Notes: generated from the letters alone by a model not told the origin. Shown: positions 52,524 through 61,560, numbered from the stretch's first letter. The stretch is DNA of 64,000 nt from Chryseomonas sp014190935 (GCF_014190935.1 NZ_JACHVV010000003.1:248001-312000); one strand, 5' to 3'. A program made the numbers and translations.

Positions 52524-53855
52524 CTAGGCGGGGCGGCCGAGGGCAGCCAGGGCGGCGTCCAGGGAGTCCTGCTGCTGGCGTTCGTACAGCGCCATCTCGT
52601 CGAGCACCGGCGTACCCAGAGCGGCTTCGAAGGCCGCGCGATTGCCGCCGCTCTGGTATTCCTGCTGGCTACCGGCACCCAGGTTGGACTGGAAGATGCC
52701 CGCGGCGCTGACTGGCAGGAAGTCCTCATAGGTGATGGGATCGGCGAGGAGCTGGCCGGCGGCGATCAGGGCCTCGGGCTCGCGGGTGTCGCTAGCTGCC
52801 TGGCTGCCGGGCGCAGCGCGATAGCGGAACCAGGCCAGACCCTGGCGGCGCAGCTCGTCCCAGTTGTCGGGCAGCGCCTGGAACACCTCGGCCAATACCG
52901 TTGCGTAGTCACTGCCGGCCGCCTTGCTGCGCTGGCGGACCTCCTGCAGCAGTTCGTCGTAGCGCTGGCGACCGGCCGGTGTGAGGGCGATGCCGCGCTG
53001 TTCGATCTCGCCGAAGCGCGCCGTGTGTGAACCCTGGACCTCGCCCTGGAACAGGATGGGTTCTTCCAGGGCCTTGAAGCTGGTCTGGCGCAGCAGGATG
53101 GGGCACTGACGGCGAGGCGGCCCCTCGATGGTTTCCTTGGGCGCGATGCCGCAGGCGGGCATCTGCGCCTGGACGGCGTCGATGTCGAGGGTGCGCGGTG
53201 TCAGGTGGTTGATGTGTGGCCCCTTGAAGCAGACCACGTCGGCGATCAGCCGGTGGGCAGCGTGCAGGCGCTGATAGAGGCTGGCGTCGACATTGGCCTC
53301 GCGGTGCCAGCGAAAGGTCTCCAGGGCTTCCTGGACGAAGGCATCAGCCTCGGCATCCGTCAGGCCGCCCTGGGCTTCGGCGCGCTCGATCAGTTCCAGT
53401 GCGCCCGGGGTGAAGATGCGGCGCGCGTTCAGCACCCCTTCGGCCAGCTGGCGCAGCTCGGCGTCTTCGATCAGCTCCAGGCGCAGCAGCGAGGTGAAGA
53501 CGCGGAAGGGATTGCTCTGCAGGGCCGCCGGCTCTACCGGGCGGAAGGCGGTGGAGTGCACCGGTACCCCGGCCACGCTGAGGTCGTAGTAGCCGACCGG
53601 CTGCATGCCCATCACGGCGAACAGGCGGCGCAGGGTGGCCAGCTCGGCGGCCGTGCCGACGCGAATGGCGCCATGGCGCTCCAGATCCAGGCGCTCCGCG
53701 GAGTCCCCGGCGAAGCCCGGTTGTCCGGCGTTCACCGCGGCGACCAGTTCCAGCAGGGTGCCGTACTGGGGTACCTCCTGGCGGTACATCGCCGACATGG
53801 CCTGGGAAAAGCGGGTGCGGATCAGATCCGGGGAAAGCAGCGACGCGGCGGTCAT
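52524..53855 (-). CDS. hglS: 2-oxoadipate dioxygenase/decarboxylase (DUF1338, HglS type)
   Basis: A 443-aa DUF1338 protein. In P. putida HglS the Fe ligands are His70, His226 and Glu294, with Arg74 binding substrate; here His61, Arg65, His217 and Glu285 occupy the same spacing (a constant shift of nine). It should convert 2-oxoadipate to D-2-hydroxyglutarate in D-lysine or pipecolate catabolism. No other lysine genes are adjacent, except an Lrp regulator downstream. Confidence 0.88.
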   Translation of the reverse strand: MTAASLLSPDLIRTRFSQAMSAMYRQEVPQYGTLLELVAAVNAGQPGFAGDSAERLDLERHGAIRVGTAAELATLRRLFAVMGMQPVGYYDLSVAGVPVHSTAFRPVEPAALQSNPFRVFTSLLRLELIEDAELRQLAEGVLNARRIFTPGALELIERAEAQGGLTDAEADAFVQEALETFRWHREANVDASLYQRLHAAHRLIADVVCFKGPHINHLTPRTLDIDAVQAQMPACGIAPKETIEGPPRRQCPILLRQTSFKALEEPILFQGEVQGSHTARFGEIEQRGIALTPAGRQRYDELLQEVRQRSKAAGSDYATVLAEVFQALPDNWDELRRQGLAWFRYRAAPGSQAASDTREPEALIAAGQLLADPITYEDFLPVSAAGIFQSNLGAGSQQEYQSGGNRAAFEAALGTPVLDEMALYERQQQDSLDAALAALGRPA

Positions 53856-53935
53856 GGGAGCGGCTCCTGGCTCAGGCTAGAAGCCGATTTCGACATGCCC
53901 GCGCAGGCTGCTCAAGCGATCTTTGCTCATTGGAT

Positions 53936-53952
53936 CATTCCCCGGGGGAATG
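53936..53952. terminator. Hairpin between two convergently placed ends
   Basis: CATTCCCC-G-GGGGAATG is a near-perfect palindrome 12 nt after the stop of the small gene at 53964 on the minus strand. No U-run follows, so termination is only possible. Confidence 0.35.
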
Positions 53953-53963
53953 GGCGGGAGGCC

Positions 53964-54212
53964 TCAGTGATCCTTGTGCTGGGTCTTGGGCTTCTTCACG
54001 TGATCGGTGCCGGTATCGCTGCCCGAGCCGCTGCTGGAGCCGTTATCGGCCGCGCCGACGCCGGTGCTGGGCGCCTTTTCCATACCGTGGGTGCTGGTGG
54101 GATCCGGCCGCGCGGGGGTGGCCGGGGGATTGGTCGGGCTGGTCTGGGCCAGGGCGGCGCCGGACAGGCTGAGGCCCAGGATCAGGGCGGCAAGCAAGGG
54201 GGACGTGCGCAT
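53964..54212 (-). CDS. Small exported protein of unknown function
   Basis: An 82-aa protein with a clear signal peptide (LLAALILGLSLSGAALA-Q) and a mature region rich in Pro, Thr, Ser, Gly and Asp, ending with a Lys/His-rich tail (VKKPKTQHKDH). It appears unstructured. RBS AGAGGAG is strong. The next gene upstream encodes a protein of similar design, suggesting a related pair. Unknown role. Confidence 0.65.
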   Translation of the reverse strand: MRTSPLLAALILGLSLSGAALAQTSPTNPPATPARPDPTSTHGMEKAPSTGVGAADNGSSSGSGSDTGTDHVKKPKTQHKDH

Positions 54213-54247
54213 GGGAGGACTCCTCTGGACGGATTCACTCCTCTTTA

Positions 54248-54272
54248 GGCACCTCCCCCGCGGGGAGGTGCC
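54248..54272. terminator. Long GC hairpin between the two small exported genes
   Basis: GGCACCTCCCC-CGC-GGGGAGGTGCC is an 11-bp perfect stem 10 nt after the stop of the gene at 54283. It lacks a U-run on the minus strand (TAAAGAG follows), so it may attenuate or protect the RNA rather than stop transcription fully. Confidence 0.5.
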
Positions 54273-54282
54273 GCACCGCGGA

Positions 54283-54483
54283 TCAGCTGCCGCTGGTGCT
54301 GGCCTTGTGGACCTTCTTGTGGGCCACCTTCTTGTGGTGGGTGGTAGCCTGCTTGCCGGTCTTGGCAGGGGTGCTGCTGGTGGCAGCAGGTGGCGCTGCC
54401 GGATCGGCGGGCGCCGTCTGGGCGAAGGCGGCGGAGGTGGCCAGCAGGCCGGCGAGAGTCAGGCAGAGGGTGGTGCTTTTCAT
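54283..54483 (-). CDS. Small exported Ala/Pro- and His/Lys-rich protein
   Basis: A 66-aa protein with signal peptide MKSTTLCLTLAGLLATSAAFA-Q, an acidic and proline-rich middle and a basic tail with TTHHKKVAHKKVHK. The alternation resembles acid-shock-type small periplasmic proteins, but homology cannot be claimed. The start at 54483 is preferred over an upstream codon since it gives a clean signal. Confidence 0.6.
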   Translation of the reverse strand: MKSTTLCLTLAGLLATSAAFAQTAPADPAAPPAATSSTPAKTGKQATTHHKKVAHKKVHKASTSGS

Positions 54484-54682
54484 GGAAGTCACTCCTTCGG
54501 TGGCTGATTGCATCCTCAGTTAGCCGCCTTTCGCCCGGTAAAACCGTGTCCTCTTCCACAGCCAGGGCCATTGGTAACAAGATATTTCAGTCGACTGCCA
54601 AGGCGTTAACAGTCTGGCGACCCCTTCGTCAGGGCCCTGGCTTGGGCATAATGCCGGGACGCCCCCCTGATCGTAGCCGCGT

Positions 54683-56497
54683 ATGCCCAAGAGTCCTCAC
54701 CTTCCCAAGCGCCCCCGCTGGAGCAGCCTGCTGCTGCTCGCCCTGGGTCTGACGCTGCTGCTGATTCCGCTGCGCTATGCGGCCCAGCACTATTACGAGG
54801 CGCAACTGGCCGAGCAGAACGGCCAGACCCTGGATCTCTATGTCGCCAACCTGCTGGGCACGCTGCGGCGCTACGAGGTGCTGCCGGACCTGCTGGGCGA
54901 CCTGCCGGTGCTGCGCCATGCCCTGGAAGGCCAGGGCGACCGCACGGCGCAGGACGCCGCCAGCCAGATGCTGGAAGACATCCGCCAGCGTACCGGGGCG
55001 GACGTCATCTACCTGATGCAGGACGACGGCACCTGCCTGGCCAGTTCCAACTATCGCCAGGCGGACAGCTTCGTCGGTCGCGACTTCTCCTTCCGGCCCT
55101 ATTACAAGGCGGCCATGCAGGGCCAGCCGGGGCGCTTCTTCGGCCTCGGCACTACCTCCAGCAAGCGCGGCTACTATTTCGCCGCCGCCGTGCGCGACGG
55201 CACACGCGCCATTGGCGTGGTGGTGGTCAAGGTCGATCTGGACAGTGCGGAAAAGCTCTGGGGCAATGCACCCGAGCAGCTGCTGGTCACCGATGACCTG
55301 GGCGTGGTCATCCTCACCTCCCATGACGCCTGGCGCTTTCGCGCCACCCATCCGCTGGACGAGCGCCAGCGCGAGCAGGTCAACGCCAACCGGCCCTACC
55401 CCACCACCAATCCGGCGCCCCTGACCCTGGTGCCCGGCGACTGGCTGACCCAGACCCGTAATCTCGACGAGGTCGGCTGGAATGCGCAGATCCTGGCGCC
55501 GCGGGAGATGGTCGAGCGCCAGGTGCGCAGCGCCCTCTATGTCGGCGCGGCGACCCTGCTGGCGCTGCTGCTGCTGCTGGTGGTCATGACCCTGAGACGG
55601 CGCCACTTCATCGAGCGCCTGGCGCTGGATGCCCGGGCCAAGCGGGATCTGGAGCTGAACGTGGAAGAGCGCACCCGCGACCTGCAGACGCTCAACGCGC
55701 GGTTGCAGCAGGAGGTGCACGACCGCGAGCAGGCCCAGCGCGAACTCATGCGCGCCCAGGACGAAGCCGTGCAGGCCGGCAAGCTGTCGGCGCTGGGGAC
55801 GATGTCGGCCAGCATCAGTCACGAACTCAATCAGCCGCTGGCGGCCATCCGCAGCTATACGGAAAACGCCGTCGTACTGCTCGACCACGACCGGCTGGAC
55901 GATGCCCGCGGCAATCTCAAGCTGATCGGCGAGCTGACCACGCGCATGGCCAACATCATCGCCCACCTCAAGGCTTATGCCCGCGGCGCCCGCCGCGCGC
56001 CGGAGAGCGTGGTGCTGCAGGGCGCCCTGGAAGACGCCCTGGCGCTGGTCGCCGCGCGGCGCCGGGCCATGCAGGTGGAGCTGATCCGCGACCTGCCCGA
56101 TGCGCCGCTGTGGGTGCAGGCCGGCGAGACCCGCCTGCGCCAGATCATCAGCAACCTGCTGAGCAATGCCCTCGACGCCCTGGCGGAAAAGACCAGCACC
56201 CGCCGGCTGTGGCTGACCACCAGCATCGACGAGCGCGGCGTGACGCTGATCCTGAGAGACAACGGTCCGGGCTTTTCCAGCGAGGCCCTGGCCCGTGCCC
56301 ACGAACCCTTCTTCACCACCAAGGCCACCGCCCAGGGCCTCGGCCTGGGCCTGGCGATCTGCGATAACCTGTTGCGGACCCTCGGTGGCCACCTGCACCT
56401 GTCCAACCATGGCGACGGTGGCGCCGAGGTACGTCTTTATCTGCTGCACGGCAAGCCGGGGGTCGCCTCGGTGCCCCAGGAAGAAGTCCGCGGTTGA
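54683..56497 (+). CDS. dctB: C4-dicarboxylate sensor kinase DctB
   Basis: A 604-aa membrane kinase with helices near 15-33 and 285-305 around a double-Cache periplasmic sensor (DVIYLMQDDGTCLASSNY, FVGRDFSFRPYYKAAMQG), a coiled-coil linker and a HisKA/HATPase core: SASISHELNQPLAAIRSYTEN (phospho-His), NLLSNALDAL, RDNGPGFS and GLGLGLAI. It senses succinate, malate or fumarate and phosphorylates DctD. Codes 29 nt ahead of dctD. No dct transporter gene is adjacent. Confidence 0.93.
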   Translation: MPKSPHLPKRPRWSSLLLLALGLTLLLIPLRYAAQHYYEAQLAEQNGQTLDLYVANLLGTLRRYEVLPDLLGDLPVLRHALEGQGDRTAQDAASQMLEDIRQRTGADVIYLMQDDGTCLASSNYRQADSFVGRDFSFRPYYKAAMQGQPGRFFGLGTTSSKRGYYFAAAVRDGTRAIGVVVVKVDLDSAEKLWGNAPEQLLVTDDLGVVILTSHDAWRFRATHPLDERQREQVNANRPYPTTNPAPLTLVPGDWLTQTRNLDEVGWNAQILAPREMVERQVRSALYVGAATLLALLLLLVVMTLRRRHFIERLALDARAKRDLELNVEERTRDLQTLNARLQQEVHDREQAQRELMRAQDEAVQAGKLSALGTMSASISHELNQPLAAIRSYTENAVVLLDHDRLDDARGNLKLIGELTTRMANIIAHLKAYARGARRAPESVVLQGALEDALALVAARRRAMQVELIRDLPDAPLWVQAGETRLRQIISNLLSNALDALAEKTSTRRLWLTTSIDERGVTLILRDNGPGFSSEALARAHEPFFTTKATAQGLGLGLAICDNLLRTLGGHLHLSNHGDGGAEVRLYLLHGKPGVASVPQEEVRG

Positions 56498-56526
56498 CCG
56501 TCAGCCCTCTACCTTAGGTCCTAGTC

Positions 56527-57963
56527 ATGAGTGCCCTGCCCCCCTTCGATCCCGCCAGCCAGATCCTGCTGATCGACGACGACGCCCACCTGCGCCTGGC
56601 GCTGAGCCAGACCCTGGACCTGGCCGGTTTCAAGGTAACGACCCTGGCCGATGCCCGCGAGCTGGAGCTGGCGGCCGTGCGCGACTGGCCCGGCGTGGTG
56701 GTCAGCGACATCCGCATGCCCGGCATCGACGGCCTGGAGCTGCTGGCCCAGCTGCACCAGCGTGACGCCGAATTGCCGGTGGTGCTGATCACCGGTCACG
56801 GCGACGTGCCCCTGGCGGTGCAGGCCATGCGCGCCGGCGCCTATGACTTCCTGGAAAAGCCCTTCGCCAACGATGCCCTGATCGACAGCGTGCGCCGCGC
56901 CCTCGGCGCCCGCCACCTGGTGCTGGAAAACCGCAGCCTGCGCCTGGCCCTCGCCGAGCGCCATGAACTGCAGACCCGGCTGATCGGCCAGACTCCGGGC
57001 ATGGCCCGGCTACGCGACCAGATCGGCGCCCTTGCCGCGACCCAGGCCGATGTGCTGATCCATGGCGAAACCGGTGCCGGCAAAGAGGTGGTGGCTCGCG
57101 CCCTGCACGACCTGTCCAATCGTCGCGACGGCCCCTTCGTTGCCATCAACGCCGGGGCCCTGGCCGAATCCGTGGTGGAAAGCGAACTCTTCGGCCACGA
57201 ACAGGGCGCTTTCACCGGCGCCCAGAAAAGACGCATCGGCAAGTTCGAATACGCCAGTGGCGGCACCCTCTTTCTCGACGAGATCGAGAGCATGAGCCTG
57301 GATGTCCAGGTCAAGCTGCTGCGCCTGCTGCAGGAGCGCAAGGTCGAGCGACTTGGCTCCAACCAGCAGATCCCGCTGGACATCCGGGTGGTCGCCGCCA
57401 CCAAGGAAGACCTGCGCCAGGCCGCCGACCAGGGCCGCTTCCGCGCCGACCTCTACTACCGGCTCAATGTCGCCACCCTGCGCATTCCCGCCCTGCGCGA
57501 GCGCAGCGAAGACATCCTGCCGCTGTTCCGCCACTTCGTCCTGGCCGCCGCCCAGCGCCATGGCACCCCGCTGCGCGAACCCGATGCCGAGCAGCGCGCG
57601 GCCCTCATCGCCCACAGCTGGCCGGGCAACGTACGCGAATTGCAGAACGCCGCCGAGCGCTTCGCCCTGGGGCTGGAGCTGGCGCTGGACAATAGCGCCT
57701 ATGCGCCCCTGGCGCCCATGGCGGCGCCGCCCGTGGCCGCTGCCCCGGTGCTGGCGGCGCCCGCCGCGGCAGCCCTCGCCGCCGGACTGGGCGAGCAGGT
57801 CGAGGCCTTCGAGCGCGAGCTCATCCAGCGCGAACTGGCCCGGCCCCACGCCTCCCTGCGCAGCCTGGCCGAAGCCCTCGGCCTGCCGCGCAAGACGCTG
57901 TCCGACAAGCTGCGCAAGCACGACCTGCAATTCACCGGCGGCGCGGCGGACGACGGGGACTGA
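56527..57963 (+). CDS. dctD: Sigma-54-dependent response regulator DctD
   Basis: A 478-aa NtrC-family activator. Receiver residues 15-125 have phospho-acceptor Asp61 (VVSDIRMPGID). The AAA+ domain has Walker A GETGAGKE (180-187), the sigma-54 contact loop GAFTGA (227-232) and TLFLDEIES (Walker B). An Ala/Pro-rich linker leads to the Fis-type helix-turn-helix (SLRSLAEALGLPRKTLSDKL). Would drive C4-dicarboxylate transporter genes located elsewhere. Confidence 0.94.
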   Translation: MSALPPFDPASQILLIDDDAHLRLALSQTLDLAGFKVTTLADARELELAAVRDWPGVVVSDIRMPGIDGLELLAQLHQRDAELPVVLITGHGDVPLAVQAMRAGAYDFLEKPFANDALIDSVRRALGARHLVLENRSLRLALAERHELQTRLIGQTPGMARLRDQIGALAATQADVLIHGETGAGKEVVARALHDLSNRRDGPFVAINAGALAESVVESELFGHEQGAFTGAQKRRIGKFEYASGGTLFLDEIESMSLDVQVKLLRLLQERKVERLGSNQQIPLDIRVVAATKEDLRQAADQGRFRADLYYRLNVATLRIPALRERSEDILPLFRHFVLAAAQRHGTPLREPDAEQRAALIAHSWPGNVRELQNAAERFALGLELALDNSAYAPLAPMAAPPVAAAPVLAAPAAAALAAGLGEQVEAFERELIQRELARPHASLRSLAEALGLPRKTLSDKLRKHDLQFTGGAADDGD

Positions 57964-58050
57964 CCAAGGTCGGCTGGTCGCGCCTGCCCAGGAGTGGCAG
58001 AGTGCGGGGCTCAGACGTCGTGCAACAGGCGTACGCGCAAGGAGACCCTC

Positions 58051-59073
58051 TTGACCTCGCTCATGCTCGCAGAAGCCGCCGCCAGCGGCGCGGCGGTCGC
58101 TCGCCAACTGGCGACCATCGACCAGGCCCTGGCAGCCCTGGCCGACGACCTCAGGACCAACCCACCGCAGCTGGCGCTGACCGTTGCGCGTGGCAGCTCG
58201 GACCATGCGGCCAGCTATTTCGCCTACCTGGCCATGGCCCACCTGGGGCTGCCGGTGCTGTCCCTGCCGCCTTCGCTGGTGACCCTGCGCCAGGCGCCGC
58301 TGCGCGTCGAAGGCCAGCTCGCCCTGGGCTTTTCCCAGTCCGGACGCAGTCCCGATCTGATCGAGACGCTGTCCGCCCTGGATCGCTACGGCGCCCGCAC
58401 CGCGGCCTTGGTCAACGAGATCGACTCGCCCTTGGCCCTGGCCTGTCGCCACGCCATCGGCGTCCAGGCCGGTCCCGAACGCAGCGTCGCCGCCACCAAG
58501 AGCTTTATCGCCACCCTGGCCGCCGCCGCCCGGCTGATCGCCCATTGGCAGCAGGACGAGACCCTGCTGGCGGCGGGCGCGGCCCTGCCGGAAGCCCTGG
58601 ATCGGGCGGCCGAACTCAGCTGGGCGCCAGCCCTGACCGTGCTGCGCGACGCCGAGCGCTGCATGGTAGTCGGCCGCGGACCGGGCTTCGCCATCGCCCA
58701 GGAGGCCGCGCTCAAGCTCAAGGAAACCTCGGCGCTGCAGGGCGAGGCCTTCAGCGGCGCGGAATTGCAGCACGGTCCGCTGGCGCTGGTGGAGCGCGGC
58801 TATCCGCTTCTGATCTTCGCCCTGCGCGGCCCCGAGCAGGCTGGTCTGCTGCAACTGGCGCGCGACCTGCGCGGACGTGGTGCGCGGGTGCTGCTGGCCG
58901 CGCCGGACGAGATCGCTGAGCGCGACCTGCCCCTTGCCGTCGCCGGGCATCCGGACCTGGACGGCCTGCTGGCGATCCAGAGTTTCTATCGCCTGGCCGC
59001 CTTGCTAGCCGAGGCTCGTGGCCAGGATCCGGACCAGCCGCGCCACCTGCGCAAGGTCACCCTCACCCGCTGA
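58051..59073 (+). CDS. SIS-domain glucosamine-6-phosphate deaminase/isomerase (NagB-II/GlmS C-terminal type)
   Basis: A 340-aa protein with two SIS domains (VARGSSDHAASYFAYLA, GFSQSGRSPDLIETL; MVVGRGPGFAIAQEAALKLKE, EAFSGAELQHGPLAL). It lacks the glutaminase half of GlmS, so it is probably a deaminase of amino-sugar phosphates. A TTG start at 58051 with AAGGAG 7 nt before fits best; ATG at 58063 is the alternative. It stands alone, without nag transporter or deacetylase genes. Confidence 0.8.
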   Translation: MTSLMLAEAAASGAAVARQLATIDQALAALADDLRTNPPQLALTVARGSSDHAASYFAYLAMAHLGLPVLSLPPSLVTLRQAPLRVEGQLALGFSQSGRSPDLIETLSALDRYGARTAALVNEIDSPLALACRHAIGVQAGPERSVAATKSFIATLAAAARLIAHWQQDETLLAAGAALPEALDRAAELSWAPALTVLRDAERCMVVGRGPGFAIAQEAALKLKETSALQGEAFSGAELQHGPLALVERGYPLLIFALRGPEQAGLLQLARDLRGRGARVLLAAPDEIAERDLPLAVAGHPDLDGLLAIQSFYRLAALLAEARGQDPDQPRHLRKVTLTR

Positions 59074-59255
59074 AGCGGCGATCCTCGGCCCAGGCGTTCC
59101 GGGATTCGGCGCGCCGGGTCCTGCGCTTCAATCCAGAGAGCTAAGTCTTTGGAGCTAGCCGCCGACGGCTGGTCGACGGGTAATCTGCCAAGCGGTCCAC
59201 AGAGCCGGTAAGTCGCTGGAAATCGGTCAGTTTTTTCTTGTCGCTCCCGGCGATT

Positions 59256-59288
59256 TGTCTCAGCGTTCGCGCAACGGATGATGAGACA
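59256..59288 (+). promoter_or_regulatory. Inverted repeat in the csgD leader
   Basis: TGTCTCA (59256-59262) and TGAGACA (59282-59288) are perfect 7-bp arms 19 nt apart, ending 6 nt before the csgD start codon at 59295. It could be a leader hairpin covering the ribosome binding site or an operator. Seen by eye only. Confidence 0.4.
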
Positions 59289-59294
59289 GCCCAT

Positions 59295-59921
59295 ATGGAC
59301 ATGCGCGCGATACCTGCGAGCAAGGTTCGCCTGACGACCGGAAACGTCCTCTTGGCGGAATTGCTCAAACCCTTCCTGGAAGAACGCCACGGCATTGAGC
59401 TCAGTTGCGCCCGCGAGCTGGAAGCGGCCAGCGAGGCCAGCCTGGTGCTGGTCGATCTCGGCAGCGTGCCCGAGGCGCCGCTGGAGCGCTGGCTGGAAAG
59501 CCTGACACCGGCGGTCACCGTGGCCTTTCTCAACGCCAGCCTCGAACAGGCCCTGCCCTGGGTCGAGCGCTTTCCCGCCATCCAGGGCGTGTTCGCTCCC
59601 CAGGCCAGCCGCGACCAGCTGCTGCAGGGGCTGGGCGCGCTGCTGGCCGGCGAGGACTGGCTGCCCCGCGCCATCCTGGCCCACCTGCTGCGGCGCTCCC
59701 GCGAGCGCCCCAGCATCGCCGCCGACGGCCTGACCCGGCGCGAGCGGGAGATCCTCCGGCTGGTCGGTCGCGGGCTGTCCAACGCCGCCATCGGCGAGGC
59801 GCTGTGCCTGAGCACCCACACGGTCAAGAGCCACATGCACAACCTGCTGCGCAAGACCGGCGCGGCCAATCGCGCCGAGGCGGCGCTGCGCTTCCATGCC
59901 GGGCAGGACCTGCCGGGATGA
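59295..59921 (+). CDS. csgD: LuxR-family curli regulator CsgD
   Basis: A 208-aa regulator. The N-terminal half is receiver-like but without a clear phospho-acceptor. The C-terminal LuxR helix-turn-helix (LTRREREILRLVGRGLSNAA; STHTVKSHMHNLLRKTGA) is intact. Identity rests on the overlap with csgE (ATGA) and its place at the head of the curli genes. An in-frame TTG at 59238 is an alternative start. Confidence 0.85.
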   Translation: MDMRAIPASKVRLTTGNVLLAELLKPFLEERHGIELSCARELEAASEASLVLVDLGSVPEAPLERWLESLTPAVTVAFLNASLEQALPWVERFPAIQGVFAPQASRDQLLQGLGALLAGEDWLPRAILAHLLRRSRERPSIAADGLTRREREILRLVGRGLSNAAIGEALCLSTHTVKSHMHNLLRKTGAANRAEAALRFHAGQDLPG

Positions 59922-60301
59922 AGGCGGCCTGGCTGCTGCTCGGCCTGCTGCTGGCCGGACCGCTGCGGGCCGAGGGCGAGCTGATCCAGGGACTGCTGGT
60001 GGACAACACCATCTCCCGCTTCGGCCACGACTTCTATCGCCATTTCGCCGACCGCCTGACCGACACCACCGATCTGGACTTCAACCTGGTGGTGCGCGAA
60101 CGGCCTTCGGCGCGCTGGGGCAGCCTGGTCTGGGTCGAGTACGAGCAGCGGCTGCTCTATCGCCAGTTCATTCCGCCGAACAACAGCGAACTCAAGGATG
60201 CCGCCTATGCCGCGGCGGACCAGGTCCACGAGGGCATCACCCGGCGCCGCCTGGAAAATCTGCTGCAGGACACTTTCGACATGGAAAAGGACGAGTTATG
60301 A
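59918..60301 (+). CDS. csgE: Curli secretion specificity factor CsgE
   Basis: A 127-aa periplasmic protein with signal peptide MKAAWLLLGLLLAGPLRA. The mature part (GLLVDNTISRFGHDFYRHFAD, VVRERPSARWGSLVWVEYEQ) matches CsgE, which caps the CsgG channel and admits curli subunits. ATGA overlaps join it to csgD and csgF. Confidence 0.92.
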   Translation: MKAAWLLLGLLLAGPLRAEGELIQGLLVDNTISRFGHDFYRHFADRLTDTTDLDFNLVVRERPSARWGSLVWVEYEQRLLYRQFIPPNNSELKDAAYAAADQVHEGITRRRLENLLQDTFDMEKDEL

Positions 60302-60705
60302 ACGCGCACGCCTGGAAGGCCCTGCCCCTGCTCTGCACCCTGGGCGTCGCCCCGGCCATGGCGACCGAGCTGGTCTACACGCCGGTGAATCCGTCCTTTG
60401 GTGGCAATCCGCTCAACGGCACCTACCTGCTGAACAACGCCACCGCCCAGGATCGCCACAAGGATCCCGACCTGCGCAGCAGCGCCAGCAGCCAGTCGCC
60501 CCTCGAGCGCTTCACCAGCCAGCTGGAATCGCGGCTGCTGTCCCAGGTGCTGACCGATATCAAGGACGGCAACTCGGGCACGCTCTCCACCGACCAGTTC
60601 ATCGTCAACATCGTCGACGATTCCGGCAACCTGACCGTGCAGATTACCGACCGCGGTACCGGGGAGATTTCGGAAATCTCCGTCAACGGCTTCAACCAAC
60701 CCTGA
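60298..60705 (+). CDS. csgF: Curli nucleation-localising protein CsgF
   Basis: A 135-aa exported protein with signal peptide ending MA-TEL and the CsgF N-terminal channel-binding peptide VYTPVNPSFGGNPLNGTYLL. The C-terminal part supports CsgB attachment on the cell surface. The start overlaps the csgE stop by 4 nt. Confidence 0.93.
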   Translation: MNAHAWKALPLLCTLGVAPAMATELVYTPVNPSFGGNPLNGTYLLNNATAQDRHKDPDLRSSASSQSPLERFTSQLESRLLSQVLTDIKDGNSGTLSTDQFIVNIVDDSGNLTVQITDRGTGEISEISVNGFNQP

Positions 60706-60720
60706 GCACGGATGCCTGCC

Positions 60721-61560
60721 ATGAACGCCTTTTCCCTGGCGGCGGCCCTGACCGCCGCCCTCGTCCTGACCGGCTGCGTGCGCGACCCCATGCCCGCCGA
60801 ACAGAACGCCGCCCCGACCCTGACGCCGCGCGCCTCCACCTACTATGACCTGCTGGCGCTGCCGCCGCCCAAGGGCCCGCTGGTGGCCGCCGTCTACGGC
60901 TTCCGCGACCAGACCGGGCAGTACAAGCCCAATCCGGCCAGCTCCTTTTCCACCGCCGTCACCCAGGGCGCCGGCAGCATGCTGGTGGACGCCCTGCAGG
61001 CCAGCGGCTGGTTCGTGGTGCTCGAACGCGAGGGCCTGCAGAACCTGCTGACCGAGCGCAAGATCATCCGCGCCACCCAGAACAAGCCGGACCTGCCGGA
61101 GAATCTGCAGCAGGCGCTGCCCTCGCTGCAGGCGGCCAACCTGCTGCTCGAAGGCGGCGTGGTGGCCTACGACACCAACGTGCGCAGCGGCGGCGAAGGG
61201 GCGCGCTACCTGGGCATCGGCCTGTCCGAGGAGTACCGGGTGGATCAGGTGACGGTCAATCTGCGCGCCATCGACACCCGCAGCGGCCGGGTGCTGGCCA
61301 ACGTCATGACCTCCAAGACCATCTATTCCATCGGCCGACAGGCCGGGGTCTTCAAGTTCATCGAATTCAAGAAGCTGCTCGAAGCCGAGTCCGGCTACAC
61401 CACCAACGAGCCGGCGCAGCTGTGCGTGCTCTCGGCCATCGAGGCGGCGGTCGCCCATCTGGTCGCCCAGGGCGTGGAGCGGCGGCTGTGGCTGGTGGCC
61501 GACGGTCGCGATCCGCGCGATCCAGCGCTGACCAAGTATCTGGAGCCGACTCGGCGCTAG
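60721..61560 (+). CDS. csgG: Curli secretion channel lipoprotein CsgG
   Basis: A 279-aa outer-membrane lipoprotein with lipobox LTGC (acylated Cys about residue 19). Family landmarks YDLLALPPPKGPLVAAVYGFRDQTGQYK in outline, TAVTQGAGSMLVDALQ and GVFKFIEFKKLLE are present. It forms the nonameric pore through which CsgA and CsgB exit. An ATG nine bases upstream (60712) could also start translation. It follows csgF by about 15 nt. Confidence 0.94.
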   Translation: MNAFSLAAALTAALVLTGCVRDPMPAEQNAAPTLTPRASTYYDLLALPPPKGPLVAAVYGFRDQTGQYKPNPASSFSTAVTQGAGSMLVDALQASGWFVVLEREGLQNLLTERKIIRATQNKPDLPENLQQALPSLQAANLLLEGGVVAYDTNVRSGGEGARYLGIGLSEEYRVDQVTVNLRAIDTRSGRVLANVMTSKTIYSIGRQAGVFKFIEFKKLLEAESGYTTNEPAQLCVLSAIEAAVAHLVAQGVERRLWLVADGRDPRDPALTKYLEPTRR

